This document shows positions 7,535 to 16,288 of a DNA stretch of 43,336 nucleotides, piece by piece (position 1 is the stretch's first letter; the number at the start of each line of letters is the position of its first letter). The DNA lies in assembly GCA_021648525.1 (NCBI GenBank), contig JAKISP010000036.1:1-43336 (forward strand). Reading direction: 5' to 3'. The notes beneath the pieces were generated by a model, which saw only the letters and a list, made by a program, of their open reading frames with translations, did no database searches and was not told the DNA's origin. A program made the position numbers and the translations under genes. This DNA comes from Gammaproteobacteria bacterium. GTDB taxonomy: Bacteria > Pseudomonadota > Gammaproteobacteria > SZUA-140.

Positions 7535-9508
7535 TTAGCCGCGTGCACCACCAGAAAGCGTGATGGCTGATGTACCTTGATAACCGCCACTACCACCTGT
7601 TACGCTAGCTGATTCGCGTACTACCTGTGGCTCACGCTTAGCCGTTACATCCGGCATGGCGCTCATCTGGCCACGACGACTTGGATTGCGGCGTGCGGCA
7701 GAACGGCCTTCTGTACCGGTCACATGCTCTCCACGACCCCAGTCATTACCCGTAATGTTTAAACCCGTTTCCATACCTTCGCCAGTGACCCGTGACGCTG
7801 TCTCAGCCTTTTCTACTTTAGGTTCAGCCTTAACAACAGGGTTAGAACGAGCGCCGAAACGAGCCTGTTCTGTACCCGTTATTTTGCCTTTGCCCATAGA
7901 GAAAGCACCGGTGATAGCACTGTCACCGTCGAAAGAAGAACCCGTTACCGAGCTTACGCTAGTTGTAGAATCAGCAGAAACAACCGTAGTCGGAGCAACC
8001 GCATCAGGAACAACCGCATCAGGAACAACCGAAGGCACGACACTAAAAGCACCGTCTGCAATTGCCCGAGGATAGTCAGACTCACCTTTAGAAGCTGGCG
8101 ATGTTGCGCAAATAGTACTCATCTCAGATGAAGCAACATAAGGCGTACCGCTAACAGCCTGACAAGCACCCGTAGCAGTTCCAGTTAGATGGTTACCGCT
8201 TAAACCTGGTTGCAGACCGCTAATATCTTTGCCTGCTCCCGGTGCACGCTGCGGCATCACAGTACGCGCACGGTTTTTACGTTGGTCTTCTGGCGCACAG
8301 AAAGATTCAAACTCTTCCTGACCAGTGTAAGACGTCCCTGTTACTGCCTGACAGGTACCCTGGTGATTTCCTGTGACGCTATCAGAGCGACTGGCTTTTG
8401 GTCCTGAAATCGTAAGGCCACGTTGTGTCAGAGATGTGCTCACCTTGGCGGCAGCTGCAACGGGTGTTACACCACATTGAGCAAAATCTTCAAGCCCAAG
8501 ATACTCACTACCGGTTACGCCACTACAATTACCTGCTTCAGCACCTGTCATCACTGTTGAACCACCGACCTTGCCACCACTGGTAACATGGCTACCACTT
8601 AAGGTGCTTGTCGCTTCAACTTTTAGTGGTGCTTTAGGTGCCTCACCCTGACAGAAACTATCAAAGACTTCAGCAGACATATAGCTAGTACCGGTAACAC
8701 CCGTGTGACAAAGACCTGCTTCATCACCTGTCAGCTTCTCAGTGTGCCCAACCTTAGTACCACTAATCGCTTTCGCTTCAGCAGCATTACGTGGACGACG
8801 AGTACGAACGGGTGCAACCGCAGCATTACCACGAGAACCACCCTTACTGCGTGATTCACGCACGACGCGAGCCAGATCACGCCCTGATATTTCAGGGTTA
8901 GCCTGACGTGCCAGCGAGGCAGAAGAATTACCTTTGCTATGCGCTTCCAGCCCAGCTTTACCACGACCAGATGTCGCAGCACGACGTGCACGAGACATCA
9001 TACGACCCGAATCACTAGCACTGACAACACGCCTTCTCTTGACAACCTTGACGTGCTTAGCAGCAGGTACACCCAGGTTTGATACTGGAGCAGCTGTCGC
9101 AGCGACTTTCGCCTCCGCTTCCTGACAGCATGGACCACCACAATCGCAGTCACCTTTGGCCGCTTTAGCTTCCGCTGCCGAACGACGCTTCATCGCCATC
9201 TCATTATCACGAAGACGATCACTACTTCTATCTGCCTGCTTACCACGAGACGCCAGAGATTCACGACGCAGACGCGACGCACTCTTTTGAACCCGCTTTG
9301 GCTTAGGCAACGCGGGAGCAACAAAGCCTGACGCAGCTGAAGCAGCCGCTTGTGGCGCGGCTGCAGGCGCTAAATTTACAGCCGGAGCCGATTGACGCTT
9401 AGGCTGACGGGCAGGCGCAGAACCAGCAGCTGAACGAGATTTACCGTTCACCTGCATTTGTCGGCGTGCCATAGAGGCAGCACGACCCGATTGCTGTTGA
9501 CTTGCCAT
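7535..9508 (-). CDS. csoS2: CsoS2 carboxysome scaffold protein
   Basis: A disordered repeat protein of ~657 residues that links RubisCO to the shell. Residue numbers here count from the upstream ATG at 9520. Four basic RubisCO-binding N-terminal motifs are visible, such as SGRAASMARRQMQVNGK and the segment around RLRRESLASRGK. Then come four middle repeats of the form VTG..xGxC..VTGTxY..xxF..C (about residues 255-480). The C-terminal region (about 515-661) has VTG-type repeats and ends in TSAITLSGGARG. The start at 9508 is preferred because GGGA precedes it; the ATG at 9520, four codons upstream, lacks a good site. Compared with ~870 residues in Halothiobacillus it has fewer middle repeats. 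A VVPDAV tandem duplication sits near residue 500. Whether the ribosomal frameshift known in that species occurs here was not determined. Confidence 0.93.
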   Translation of the reverse strand: MASQQQSGRAASMARRQMQVNGKSRSAAGSAPARQPKRQSAPAVNLAPAAAPQAAASAASGFVAPALPKPKRVQKSASRLRRESLASRGKQADRSSDRLRDNEMAMKRRSAAEAKAAKGDCDCGGPCCQEAEAKVAATAAPVSNLGVPAAKHVKVVKRRRVVSASDSGRMMSRARRAATSGRGKAGLEAHSKGNSSASLARQANPEISGRDLARVVRESRSKGGSRGNAAVAPVRTRRPRNAAEAKAISGTKVGHTEKLTGDEAGLCHTGVTGTSYMSAEVFDSFCQGEAPKAPLKVEATSTLSGSHVTSGGKVGGSTVMTGAEAGNCSGVTGSEYLGLEDFAQCGVTPVAAAAKVSTSLTQRGLTISGPKASRSDSVTGNHQGTCQAVTGTSYTGQEEFESFCAPEDQRKNRARTVMPQRAPGAGKDISGLQPGLSGNHLTGTATGACQAVSGTPYVASSEMSTICATSPASKGESDYPRAIADGAFSVVPSVVPDAVVPDAVAPTTVVSADSTTSVSSVTGSSFDGDSAITGAFSMGKGKITGTEQARFGARSNPVVKAEPKVEKAETASRVTGEGMETGLNITGNDWGRGEHVTGTEGRSAARRNPSRRGQMSAMPDVTAKREPQVVRESASVTGGSGGYQGTSAITLSGGARG

Positions 9509-9580
9509 ATTATTTCCCATCCGTTCTTAAAACTAGAATCAGATTCGGTGCAGGATCACTCCCGCACCGAAATTACCCAT

Positions 9581-9931
9581 TTACCAGGCGCGAGTAGAAC
9601 CTTGCGCTTTGAATACGACGAAGTTTACGCCCTGAGACTGGGTGTAGTTATCGTAGCCAGTCACACGGATGTTGTGATCAGGATACTCACGACGGCAAGA
9701 CTCCAGCTCTGCAACAACATTATTCAGATCAGTTTCACCGAAGAATGGTAGTTTCCACATGGTCCAGTAGTGATCCATGGCATTTTCTGGAAGTTCGTGC
9801 TCAATACCCGGCGTCAAACCTTGCGCCAACATGTAGTTGATTTGCGCGTAAACCTCTTCCTGGGTAAACGCTGGCAGGAAACTGAAAGTCTCCAACGTAT
9901 TTTTAGTATGGTAATCACCTGTTACAGACAT
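9581..9931 (-). CDS. cbbS: RubisCO small subunit, form IA carboxysomal
   Basis: A 116-residue small subunit. The recognisable segments are [20 protein letters not shown] near the N-terminus, [10 protein letters not shown] in the middle and [13 protein letters not shown] at the end. It assembles with CbbL into the L8S8 holoenzyme packed inside the carboxysome. GAGGA lies 6 bases before the ATG. It follows cbbL by 55 bases and precedes csoS2, the standard order. Confidence 0.97.
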   Translation of the reverse strand: MSVTGDYHTKNTLETFSFLPAFTQEEVYAQINYMLAQGLTPGIEHELPENAMDHYWTMWKLPFFGETDLNNVVAELESCRREYPDHNIRVTGYDNYTQSQGVNFVVFKAQGSTRAW

Positions 9932-9986
9932 GATTTTTCCTCTTTAAAATTTGTATTGAATCGTTTGTTAAAACCAGGCAAGTCGC

Positions 9987-11396
9987 TTATTGAACGTCCA
10001 GCTTGTCAACTGTATCAAATTCAAACACGATTTCTTTCCAGGTTTCCATCGCAAGCGCCAGTTCTGGGCTATGTTTAGCCGCGCCAGCAAGGATATCCTT
10101 ACTTTCACGTTCCAGATCACGACCTTCGTTACGCGCTTTAACACAAGCTTCAAGCGCAACACGGTTTGCACATGCACCCGCTGCGTTACCCCATGGGTGA
10201 CCCTGAGTACCACCACCAAACTGCAGAATAGAATCATCACCAAAGATGTTCAGCAGTGCTGGCATGTGCCATACATGGATACCACCAGAAGCGACTGCGA
10301 ATACACCCGGCATTGAGCCCCAGTCCTGATCGAAGAAAATACCGCGGCTACGATCTTCAGGTACGAAAGACTCACGCAGCTGATCAACAAAGCCTAGAGT
10401 AGAATTACGATCACCTTCCAGCTTACCAACAACCGTACCCGTGTGCAGCTGATCACCACCCGACAGACGCAGACACTTGGCCAATACGCGGAAGTGGATG
10501 CCGTGATGAGGGTTACGATCGATTACTGCGTGCATTGCACGATGAATGTGCAGCAGCATGCCATTTTCACGACACCAGTTAGCCAGACCTGTATTGGCAG
10601 TAAAACCACCCGTCAGGAAATCATGCATGATGATTGGCATATCCAGTTCTTTTGCGTATTCAGCACGCTTGTACATCTCTTCTGGTGTCGCCGCAGTCAC
10701 ATTCAGGTAGTGGCCCTTACGCTCACCCGTTTCACGCTCTGCTTTATGGATAGCATCAGCAACGAAGTCCCAACGATCACGCCAGCGCATAAACGGCTGA
10801 GAGTTGATGTTTTCGTCATCTTTAGTCAGATCAAGACCACCACGCAGACACTCATATACTGCACGACCGTAATTCTTGGCAGACAGGCCCAGCTTAGGTT
10901 TGATGGTAGCACCCAGCAGTGGACGACCGTACTTGTTCAGACGATCACGCTCAAGCTGGATACCAGCTGGGGGGCCACCACAGGTTTTGATGTATGCGAT
11001 CGGGAAGCGAATATCTTCCAGACGTAGCGAACGCAGGGCTTTAAAACCGAATACGTTACCAACCAGAGAAGTCAGTACGTTAACAACCGAACCTTCTTCG
11101 AACAAATCCAGAGGATAAGCGATAAAAGCATAGAAAGCGTCTTTGTCGCCAGGAACGTCTTCAATGCGATACGTACGACCTTTATAGAACTCAAGATCGG
11201 TCAGCAGCTCTGACCATACGGTAGACCAGGTACCTGTTGAAGATTCAGCAGCTACTGCAGCAGCCACTTCCTCACGCGGTACGCCAGCCTGCCCAACTAC
11301 CTTGAAGCACGCCAACAGGTCAGTGTCCAGAGGTGTATAATCAGGAGTCCAATAAAGATCGCGATATTCTTTTACGCCGGAATCAAACTTGGCCAT
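9987..11396 (-). CDS. cbbL: RubisCO large subunit, form IA
   Basis: A 469-residue large subunit that fixes CO2 onto ribulose-1,5-bisphosphate. All key residues are present: K166 (catalytic, in ATIKPK), carbamylated K192 with D194/E195 binding magnesium (TKDDEN), H285, H318 and loop-6 K325 (VVGKLEGDR). Numbering runs nine behind the spinach enzyme. AGGAG stands 6 bases before the ATG. It is the first gene of the carboxysome operon; the 650-bp upstream region presumably holds the CbbR-controlled promoter. The sequence is intact and the encoded enzyme should be active. Confidence 0.98.
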   Translation of the reverse strand: MAKFDSGVKEYRDLYWTPDYTPLDTDLLACFKVVGQAGVPREEVAAAVAAESSTGTWSTVWSELLTDLEFYKGRTYRIEDVPGDKDAFYAFIAYPLDLFEEGSVVNVLTSLVGNVFGFKALRSLRLEDIRFPIAYIKTCGGPPAGIQLERDRLNKYGRPLLGATIKPKLGLSAKNYGRAVYECLRGGLDLTKDDENINSQPFMRWRDRWDFVADAIHKAERETGERKGHYLNVTAATPEEMYKRAEYAKELDMPIIMHDFLTGGFTANTGLANWCRENGMLLHIHRAMHAVIDRNPHHGIHFRVLAKCLRLSGGDQLHTGTVVGKLEGDRNSTLGFVDQLRESFVPEDRSRGIFFDQDWGSMPGVFAVASGGIHVWHMPALLNIFGDDSILQFGGGTQGHPWGNAAGACANRVALEACVKARNEGRDLERESKDILAGAAKHSPELALAMETWKEIVFEFDTVDKLDVQ

Positions 11397-12046
11397 TTTA
11401 TTCTCCTACATTCTGTTAATCGAAACGGTTAAAAATCTGTGGATGAAGAGTATTGCGATTGGGTCATTAAAACAAATCGATAGTTTGAATGCCCTTCATT
11501 TGCAATTATCAATGCTGCAAAATCTCAAACGGTCATAGCTGGCTAAAACCCTCAATAAACCAACATAACCCATTGTTAAATAAATAAAAAATGACATCTC
11601 TGTCTTTTCACAACCTGGGCCACTATTTTTTCTAATCAATGCTAGCAAGGCATCTTCTTGCCCCTTAATCCGCCACTGAGAAGGTAAATTTAGTCACACT
11701 CGACGAATGCCACGTCACATCACCCTACGTCTGCTCAGCAGTTAGAAGCCATCGTGAGCAGGCAATATAACAGAACCCACAGCAAAATGTGAACATCATA
11801 AGCTGATCAATTGACGCTAACCTGGTAATTTACACCGTCGAGAGGCTGGCCCACAGGCAATGAACCCATCCCATACAACTCACTGCGCTCTATCTTGAAA
11901 AAAACCACATCGACACGCACGTTGAGGCCTTGCACGAGTATGGATTTTATTCTCTGAAAGCATCAGCGCATGGATAGTGAAAAATGAAATAGTCACTGTT
12001 CAGCTCACGTATTCAACATAAAGTAATATCCTGAATCGCCGTTACC
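11397..12046. other. Divergent intergenic region upstream of cbbL and the HDOD gene
   Basis: Some 650 bp without a convincing gene, serving as leader for both cbbL (minus) and the HDOD gene (plus). The cbbL-proximal 200 bp are AT-rich and hold a LysR-like dyad (11497-11514). A short GCAAG/CTTGC inverted repeat lies near 11649. No clear sigma-70 promoter could be fixed by eye for either side. Confidence 0.55.
11497..11514. promoter_or_regulatory. Candidate CbbR operator upstream of cbbL
   Basis: The site CATTTGCAATTATCAATG is an interrupted dyad (CATT, AATT centre, AATG) containing the T-N11-A spacing of LysR-type operators. It lies about 100-120 bp upstream of the cbbL start, a sensible distance for activation. 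The region is AT-rich, so chance matches are likely. Confidence 0.3.
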
Positions 12047-12082
12047 TTGAGCAACTCCCTATACAATGTTGATCACCCAGCA

Positions 12083-12955
12083 ATGGCCATGGAAAACACC
12101 AGAGATAACACAGTAGACCATGAAATTGCGTTCTTTCGCGAACTATGCGACGAACTCAGCAAGGGTGACGTGAACCTGCCAACGCTGCCAGATATCGCAC
12201 TGCGCATTAAAAAGGTACTCAGCAACCCCGACTGTTCAACAGATAAGGCCTGCCGCGTGATCAGCGCAGAACCTGTCGTCACCGCAAGTCTGATCAAGTT
12301 AGCTAATTCGGCAGCCTTTGCCCCCAGCGGCCAACCCGTCACTGCGCTCAAACCGGCCATTACCCGCGTAGGATATGATGTTGCACGCAACACGGCCATC
12401 TCTATCGCTATCAAGAACACCTTCGACCCTAGTAAAGCCAAAAACCTGAAGCTCCATTTAAAGCAGCTCTGGAAGCACAGCCTGACAGTGGCAGCGATCG
12501 CCTACGTACTACCCAATAAACCAGCTCATATCAGCCCAGATGAGGCGATGCTCGCCGGACTAGTACATGATATTGGTAAGTTCTATATTTTAATGCGTGC
12601 GGATAGTAATCCGACACTCTTCGAAAACAAGGCAATGCTGGATGAGCTCACCACGCTGTGGCACGCCGGTATCGGCAAGGTCATCCTTGAAACATGGGGA
12701 TTTACCGAAGAGATTATTCACGCCACCGACGAACATGAGATCATCGATGACAAATCGCATAGAGCAGCCAATTTAACCGATGTGGTGATCGTTTCTAACC
12801 TGCTATCTCACATTGGAAAAATATCGCCTTATAGCGAGATCGACTATTCGACCCTGCCGTCATTTCAGCGCCTGAAACTTGATGCGGAGCACATCGCAAA
12901 AATCATGACACAATCAAAGGTGCAGATTAACTCAATGATTCAGGCCCTCAGTTAA
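12083..12955 (+). CDS. HDOD-domain signalling protein
   Basis: About 290 residues with an HDOD domain: LPTLPDIALRIKKVLSNPDC at the start and later GLVHDIGKF, a degenerate HD-type metal site. HDOD proteins usually act in regulatory or stress-signalling pathways and rarely have measurable phosphodiesterase activity. No partner domain (receiver, GGDEF or EAL) is attached. The frame is also open from a TTG at 12047; neither start has a clear ribosome-binding site, and the ATG at 12083 is chosen as conservative. It is the only plus-strand gene in the window and is divergent from cbbL. It ends 14 bases from the converging FG-GAP gene. A link to carbon fixation is not demonstrated. Confidence 0.82.
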   Translation: MAMENTRDNTVDHEIAFFRELCDELSKGDVNLPTLPDIALRIKKVLSNPDCSTDKACRVISAEPVVTASLIKLANSAAFAPSGQPVTALKPAITRVGYDVARNTAISIAIKNTFDPSKAKNLKLHLKQLWKHSLTVAAIAYVLPNKPAHISPDEAMLAGLVHDIGKFYILMRADSNPTLFENKAMLDELTTLWHAGIGKVILETWGFTEEIIHATDEHEIIDDKSHRAANLTDVVIVSNLLSHIGKISPYSEIDYSTLPSFQRLKLDAEHIAKIMTQSKVQINSMIQALS

Positions 12956-12969
12956 AGGCACCTCTATTA

Positions 12970-15900
12970 TTAAATGCTCGCGCGACGTCTTTTTCGCAAT
13001 AAAAGCAGAAGCAACAGACTACTCAACCAGCCGATCGAGTTCGCACCACCGCCATCCACCCATGGTACTGCAGGGTCAGTCACGGTCACAAAGATGTCCT
13101 GGCTATCAGTTGGTCTACCGCCGCCACTATCTTCCACCCTCACACGTACATAATAGATATTATCGCCATTGCTATCCGTCGGCACAGTAAAATCTGGGGC
13201 CTCAATGAATGTCAGAACCCCCGACGCACTATCCAGCGCAAATTTTCCCTCATCATCACCACCAACAATACCATATACCAACACCGCGCCATCTTCATCC
13301 GTCGCCACTACCGTCGTCACTGCCGTTTCGCCCCCAGCTACACTCACATTCCGTGTCGCCCCTCCTGTTATCACGGGTGGGATATTAATCTCAACCTTCA
13401 TCTCACTCAAAACAGGCGACCTTATTGGTGACAATGAGTGTAATTCCGCCTTCCAGCGCAGATCGCTTCCAGCCTCAGGAATGGCGAAAAGTTTATCTGA
13501 AGATACCTGGTACCACTTCGCACCACCATTATTAGACAGATAGTAATTTATCCATGTATTTCCCAGAGTGACAGCATTAATCGTTGTCGTCGCAGATAAA
13601 AAGAACCCACGGAAATTCGTTTCTGTGGTATTGATTTTCCCCGAAACCACTCGCCCAAGATGGGTTTGGTAAAGCCTGTTTTTATAGACCTTATTCGTCA
13701 CCCCATACTCTGCGGCCACGAGGTCAACATCCGTATTATTATCATCAGTAAGGCCATCTAAATCGCCCACCACAAGGGCACGTGTCGCGGTAATACTGCC
13801 AGGATTTAATGGCGAACCAACGGTACTGAATACCCCAGTACCATCATTCAAATAACGCACATTGGGAGAACCATCATTACCTGCCAGCAGATCAAGATCG
13901 CCATCACCATCAACATCAGTCAACAACAGACTCATCGTCACGTCGGTTTCTGAGCCAACAGCAACGCCATCGCCATCAACAGCAAAGGTACGGACATTTA
14001 AATAAAGCTTATTAACTTGTTCTGCATTACCGACGATTAGATCAAGATCACTCCCCGCATCGACAGCGCCAAGCACAAGACTGAGCGTATCATCAGTATC
14101 AGCACCAATATTGGTAGCCGACGAAAACCCTTCCGCACCATTATGAAGGTATAACTTATTTTCCTGATCCCTATTGCCAACCACTAAGTCAAACAAGTTA
14201 ACCCCATCCACATCACCGAGTGCAATGCTGCTCGTATTATCCGTTTCACTTCCGATATCAGTACCAGTAGTGGAGAAAACACCAGCAACAGCAGGATTTA
14301 CATCAGCATCGTTCAAATAAACCTTATTAGTCGTACCCCAGTTACCAACGATCACATCAAAATAGACGTCATTATTAACCAGTGCCACAGCAATACTGGT
14401 CGTGGTATCCATTTCAGTATCCAGCCCAATATCCGCAGCAGGCAGGAAATCGTCCGTAGTAACATCACTAAAGTCATTTAAATAGATTTTATTGGTCGTT
14501 CCCCAGTTACCAGCAATCAGATCCAGGTCACCATCGTTATCCATATCATGCAGCACCAGACTATAAGTAATATCCGTTGTCGTCCCTATATCAACACCCA
14601 CCTCAGAAAAACCACCAGTACCATCATTCAAATACAGTTTATTGGTTTGCCCGGCATTGCCTGCAATCAAATCAAGAAAGCCATCATCATTAACATCCCC
14701 CAGCACAACCGCCCAGGTGTTATCGATTTCAGATCCGACTGAGTGACCAGTAACCGCGTAACCACCACCTCCAGCTGAGTTCAAATACAATTTAGTGGTT
14801 TCAGCACTTCCTCCTGTAATAATATCGAGATCACCATCACCATCGACATCACCCAATGCTGTGCTATAAGTCATAAATACCGAACCAGAGATAACCTCGC
14901 CGCTATCAGGAAAACCACCCCCACCATTGTTAATATAGCGTTTAGTATGCCCATTCAGATTGCCAACAATAAGATCGATATAACCATCATTATCACTATC
15001 CGCCAGCGAAACACTAGTCGTCACATCAGCAGCGTCATCCACACCGATGACGATCTCAGAATCATTAAAGGTGCTGGCGGAATTTAAATGCAAATAATTT
15101 GCGTCACCCTCATTACCCGAGATAAAATCAATAGTGCCATCACCATCAACGTCACCCGCAACCAGGCTGTTCGTTAACCTTTTTCCCACGCCAATTATTC
15201 TGATATTCGTAGAAAAATTACCCGACCCATTATTTTCATAGAGTTTATTAGCGACCCCGGTACTGTAGTTTGCAATGGCTAAATCCTGGTCGCCATCACC
15301 ATCCACATCAAGCAGAATCGTGGTGGTCGTCACATTATCAATAGCCCCAAGCGGCGTGCCACTGCTAGCAAACACACCATCACTATTATTGAGATAGCGT
15401 TTATTTGTCTGAGTCGCGTTATCTGACCCTGTCACTAAATCAAGGTCACCATCACCATCCACGTCACCAAGACTAACGCTGGTAGTATCATCAATCTCAG
15501 AACCAATAGCAGTACCATTGAGAGGAAAAACACCACTGCCATTATTCAGATAAAGCCGATTAACCTCACCATGATTGCCCATCACGATATCCAGTGCACC
15601 ATCGCCATTCACATCACCCAGCACAACGCTGCGTGTCGCATTAATATCTAATAATGTTTGATGGAGAACAAAATCACCTGTGCCATCATTTAAATAAATC
15701 ACACTCGAAACACCGTTATTCCCAGCAATCACATCAAGGTCACCATCGTCATCAAGATCACCCAGCGCAACACTGCGCGTGTCATCGGTTAAACCATCAA
15801 TAGCTGACTCATTACCGGTGCCCTCTGACGCAGATGAGCGCCACGCCAGAAAGAGTGCCTGCTCTTCTGTAGACCAGTTGGCATTGGTCAATGCGCTGTC

Positions 15901-16026
15901 CCGCAAATCAGTATCAACAAAATCCTCAGTGAACGGCAGACCCGCCTTAACGGCATACAACCCGGCAGAGGAGAGCATCAGCACCAATGAAGCGCTAATT
16001 CGAAGGAGATGTGTGTTATGACGCAT
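12970..16026 (-). CDS. Secreted FG-GAP/VCBS-repeat protein with GlyGly-CTERM-like tail
   Basis: A 1018-residue exported protein. Residues 1-28 form a signal peptide (basic start, then ISASLVLMLSSAGLYAV). Residues ~70-780 carry well over a dozen FG-GAP/VCBS units with DVDGDGDLDLV-type calcium-binding loops, each followed by GN......LYLN, predicting one or more beta-propellers. A cadherin-like domain (TVVATDEDGAVLVYGIVGG) occupies about 890-980. The end has a GGG stretch, a hydrophobic run of leucines and RKRRR, which matches the GlyGly-CTERM sorting signal processed by rhombosortase in Gammaproteobacteria. The protein is thus likely released or surface-anchored. AAAGG precedes the ATG. It lies 262 bases downstream of the eCIS operon on the same strand; a functional link is possible but unproven. 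Confidence 0.85.
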   Translation of the reverse strand: MRHNTHLLRISASLVLMLSSAGLYAVKAGLPFTEDFVDTDLRDSALTNANWSTEEQALFLAWRSSASEGTGNESAIDGLTDDTRSVALGDLDDDGDLDVIAGNNGVSSVIYLNDGTGDFVLHQTLLDINATRSVVLGDVNGDGALDIVMGNHGEVNRLYLNNGSGVFPLNGTAIGSEIDDTTSVSLGDVDGDGDLDLVTGSDNATQTNKRYLNNSDGVFASSGTPLGAIDNVTTTTILLDVDGDGDQDLAIANYSTGVANKLYENNGSGNFSTNIRIIGVGKRLTNSLVAGDVDGDGTIDFISGNEGDANYLHLNSASTFNDSEIVIGVDDAADVTTSVSLADSDNDGYIDLIVGNLNGHTKRYINNGGGGFPDSGEVISGSVFMTYSTALGDVDGDGDLDIITGGSAETTKLYLNSAGGGGYAVTGHSVGSEIDNTWAVVLGDVNDDGFLDLIAGNAGQTNKLYLNDGTGGFSEVGVDIGTTTDITYSLVLHDMDNDGDLDLIAGNWGTTNKIYLNDFSDVTTDDFLPAADIGLDTEMDTTTSIAVALVNNDVYFDVIVGNWGTTNKVYLNDADVNPAVAGVFSTTGTDIGSETDNTSSIALGDVDGVNLFDLVVGNRDQENKLYLHNGAEGFSSATNIGADTDDTLSLVLGAVDAGSDLDLIVGNAEQVNKLYLNVRTFAVDGDGVAVGSETDVTMSLLLTDVDGDGDLDLLAGNDGSPNVRYLNDGTGVFSTVGSPLNPGSITATRALVVGDLDGLTDDNNTDVDLVAAEYGVTNKVYKNRLYQTHLGRVVSGKINTTETNFRGFFLSATTTINAVTLGNTWINYYLSNNGGAKWYQVSSDKLFAIPEAGSDLRWKAELHSLSPIRSPVLSEMKVEINIPPVITGGATRNVSVAGGETAVTTVVATDEDGAVLVYGIVGGDDEGKFALDSASGVLTFIEAPDFTVPTDSNGDNIYYVRVRVEDSGGGRPTDSQDIFVTVTDPAVPWVDGGGANSIGWLSSLLLLLLLRKRRRASI

Positions 16027-16288
16027 ACAGCAGACCTTTAAAAAACATTAAGAAAACCCAACGTAGGTATATTACCGATTAAAACACAGTAACTACCCAT
16101 TATAGCTGCTGTTTCACCTGAAAACTAAAGTTACTTGTCACTACTTTCAGAGTATTTACAAGCACATAGCCTGAAACAAACGAATTCAAACCGAAACGAC
16201 ACCCAACCATCAGAAGAAAAAAAGGGGGGCTAAGAGAGGTGAGCTAGCTACACAGGCATAATCAATAATCAGTCGGATTCGCTCATTT
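16027..16288 (-). other. Intergenic region between payload gene and FG-GAP gene
   Basis: 262 bp without a gene. On the minus strand, shortly after the DUF4157 stop codon, there is a near-palindrome GTGTAGCTAGCTCACC. About 10 bases later comes a C-run followed by a long T-rich tract (around 16217-16232). This could be a weak terminator for the eCIS operon, but the palindrome is not a classical stem-loop. A promoter for the FG-GAP gene probably lies in the remainder; none was clear. Confidence 0.35.

Noticed and set aside
10443-11027. Long open frame on the plus strand inside cbbL
   Set aside because: It is antisense to an intact, highly conserved RubisCO gene, with Cys/Thr-rich composition typical of a shadow frame and no plausible ribosome-binding site or family match.
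12970-16026. Repeated DNA blocks resembling an array
   Set aside because: The periodic similarity comes from protein-level FG-GAP/VCBS repeats (DVDGDGDLD loops); units vary in sequence and spacing and there are no identical repeats with unique spacers as in CRISPR.
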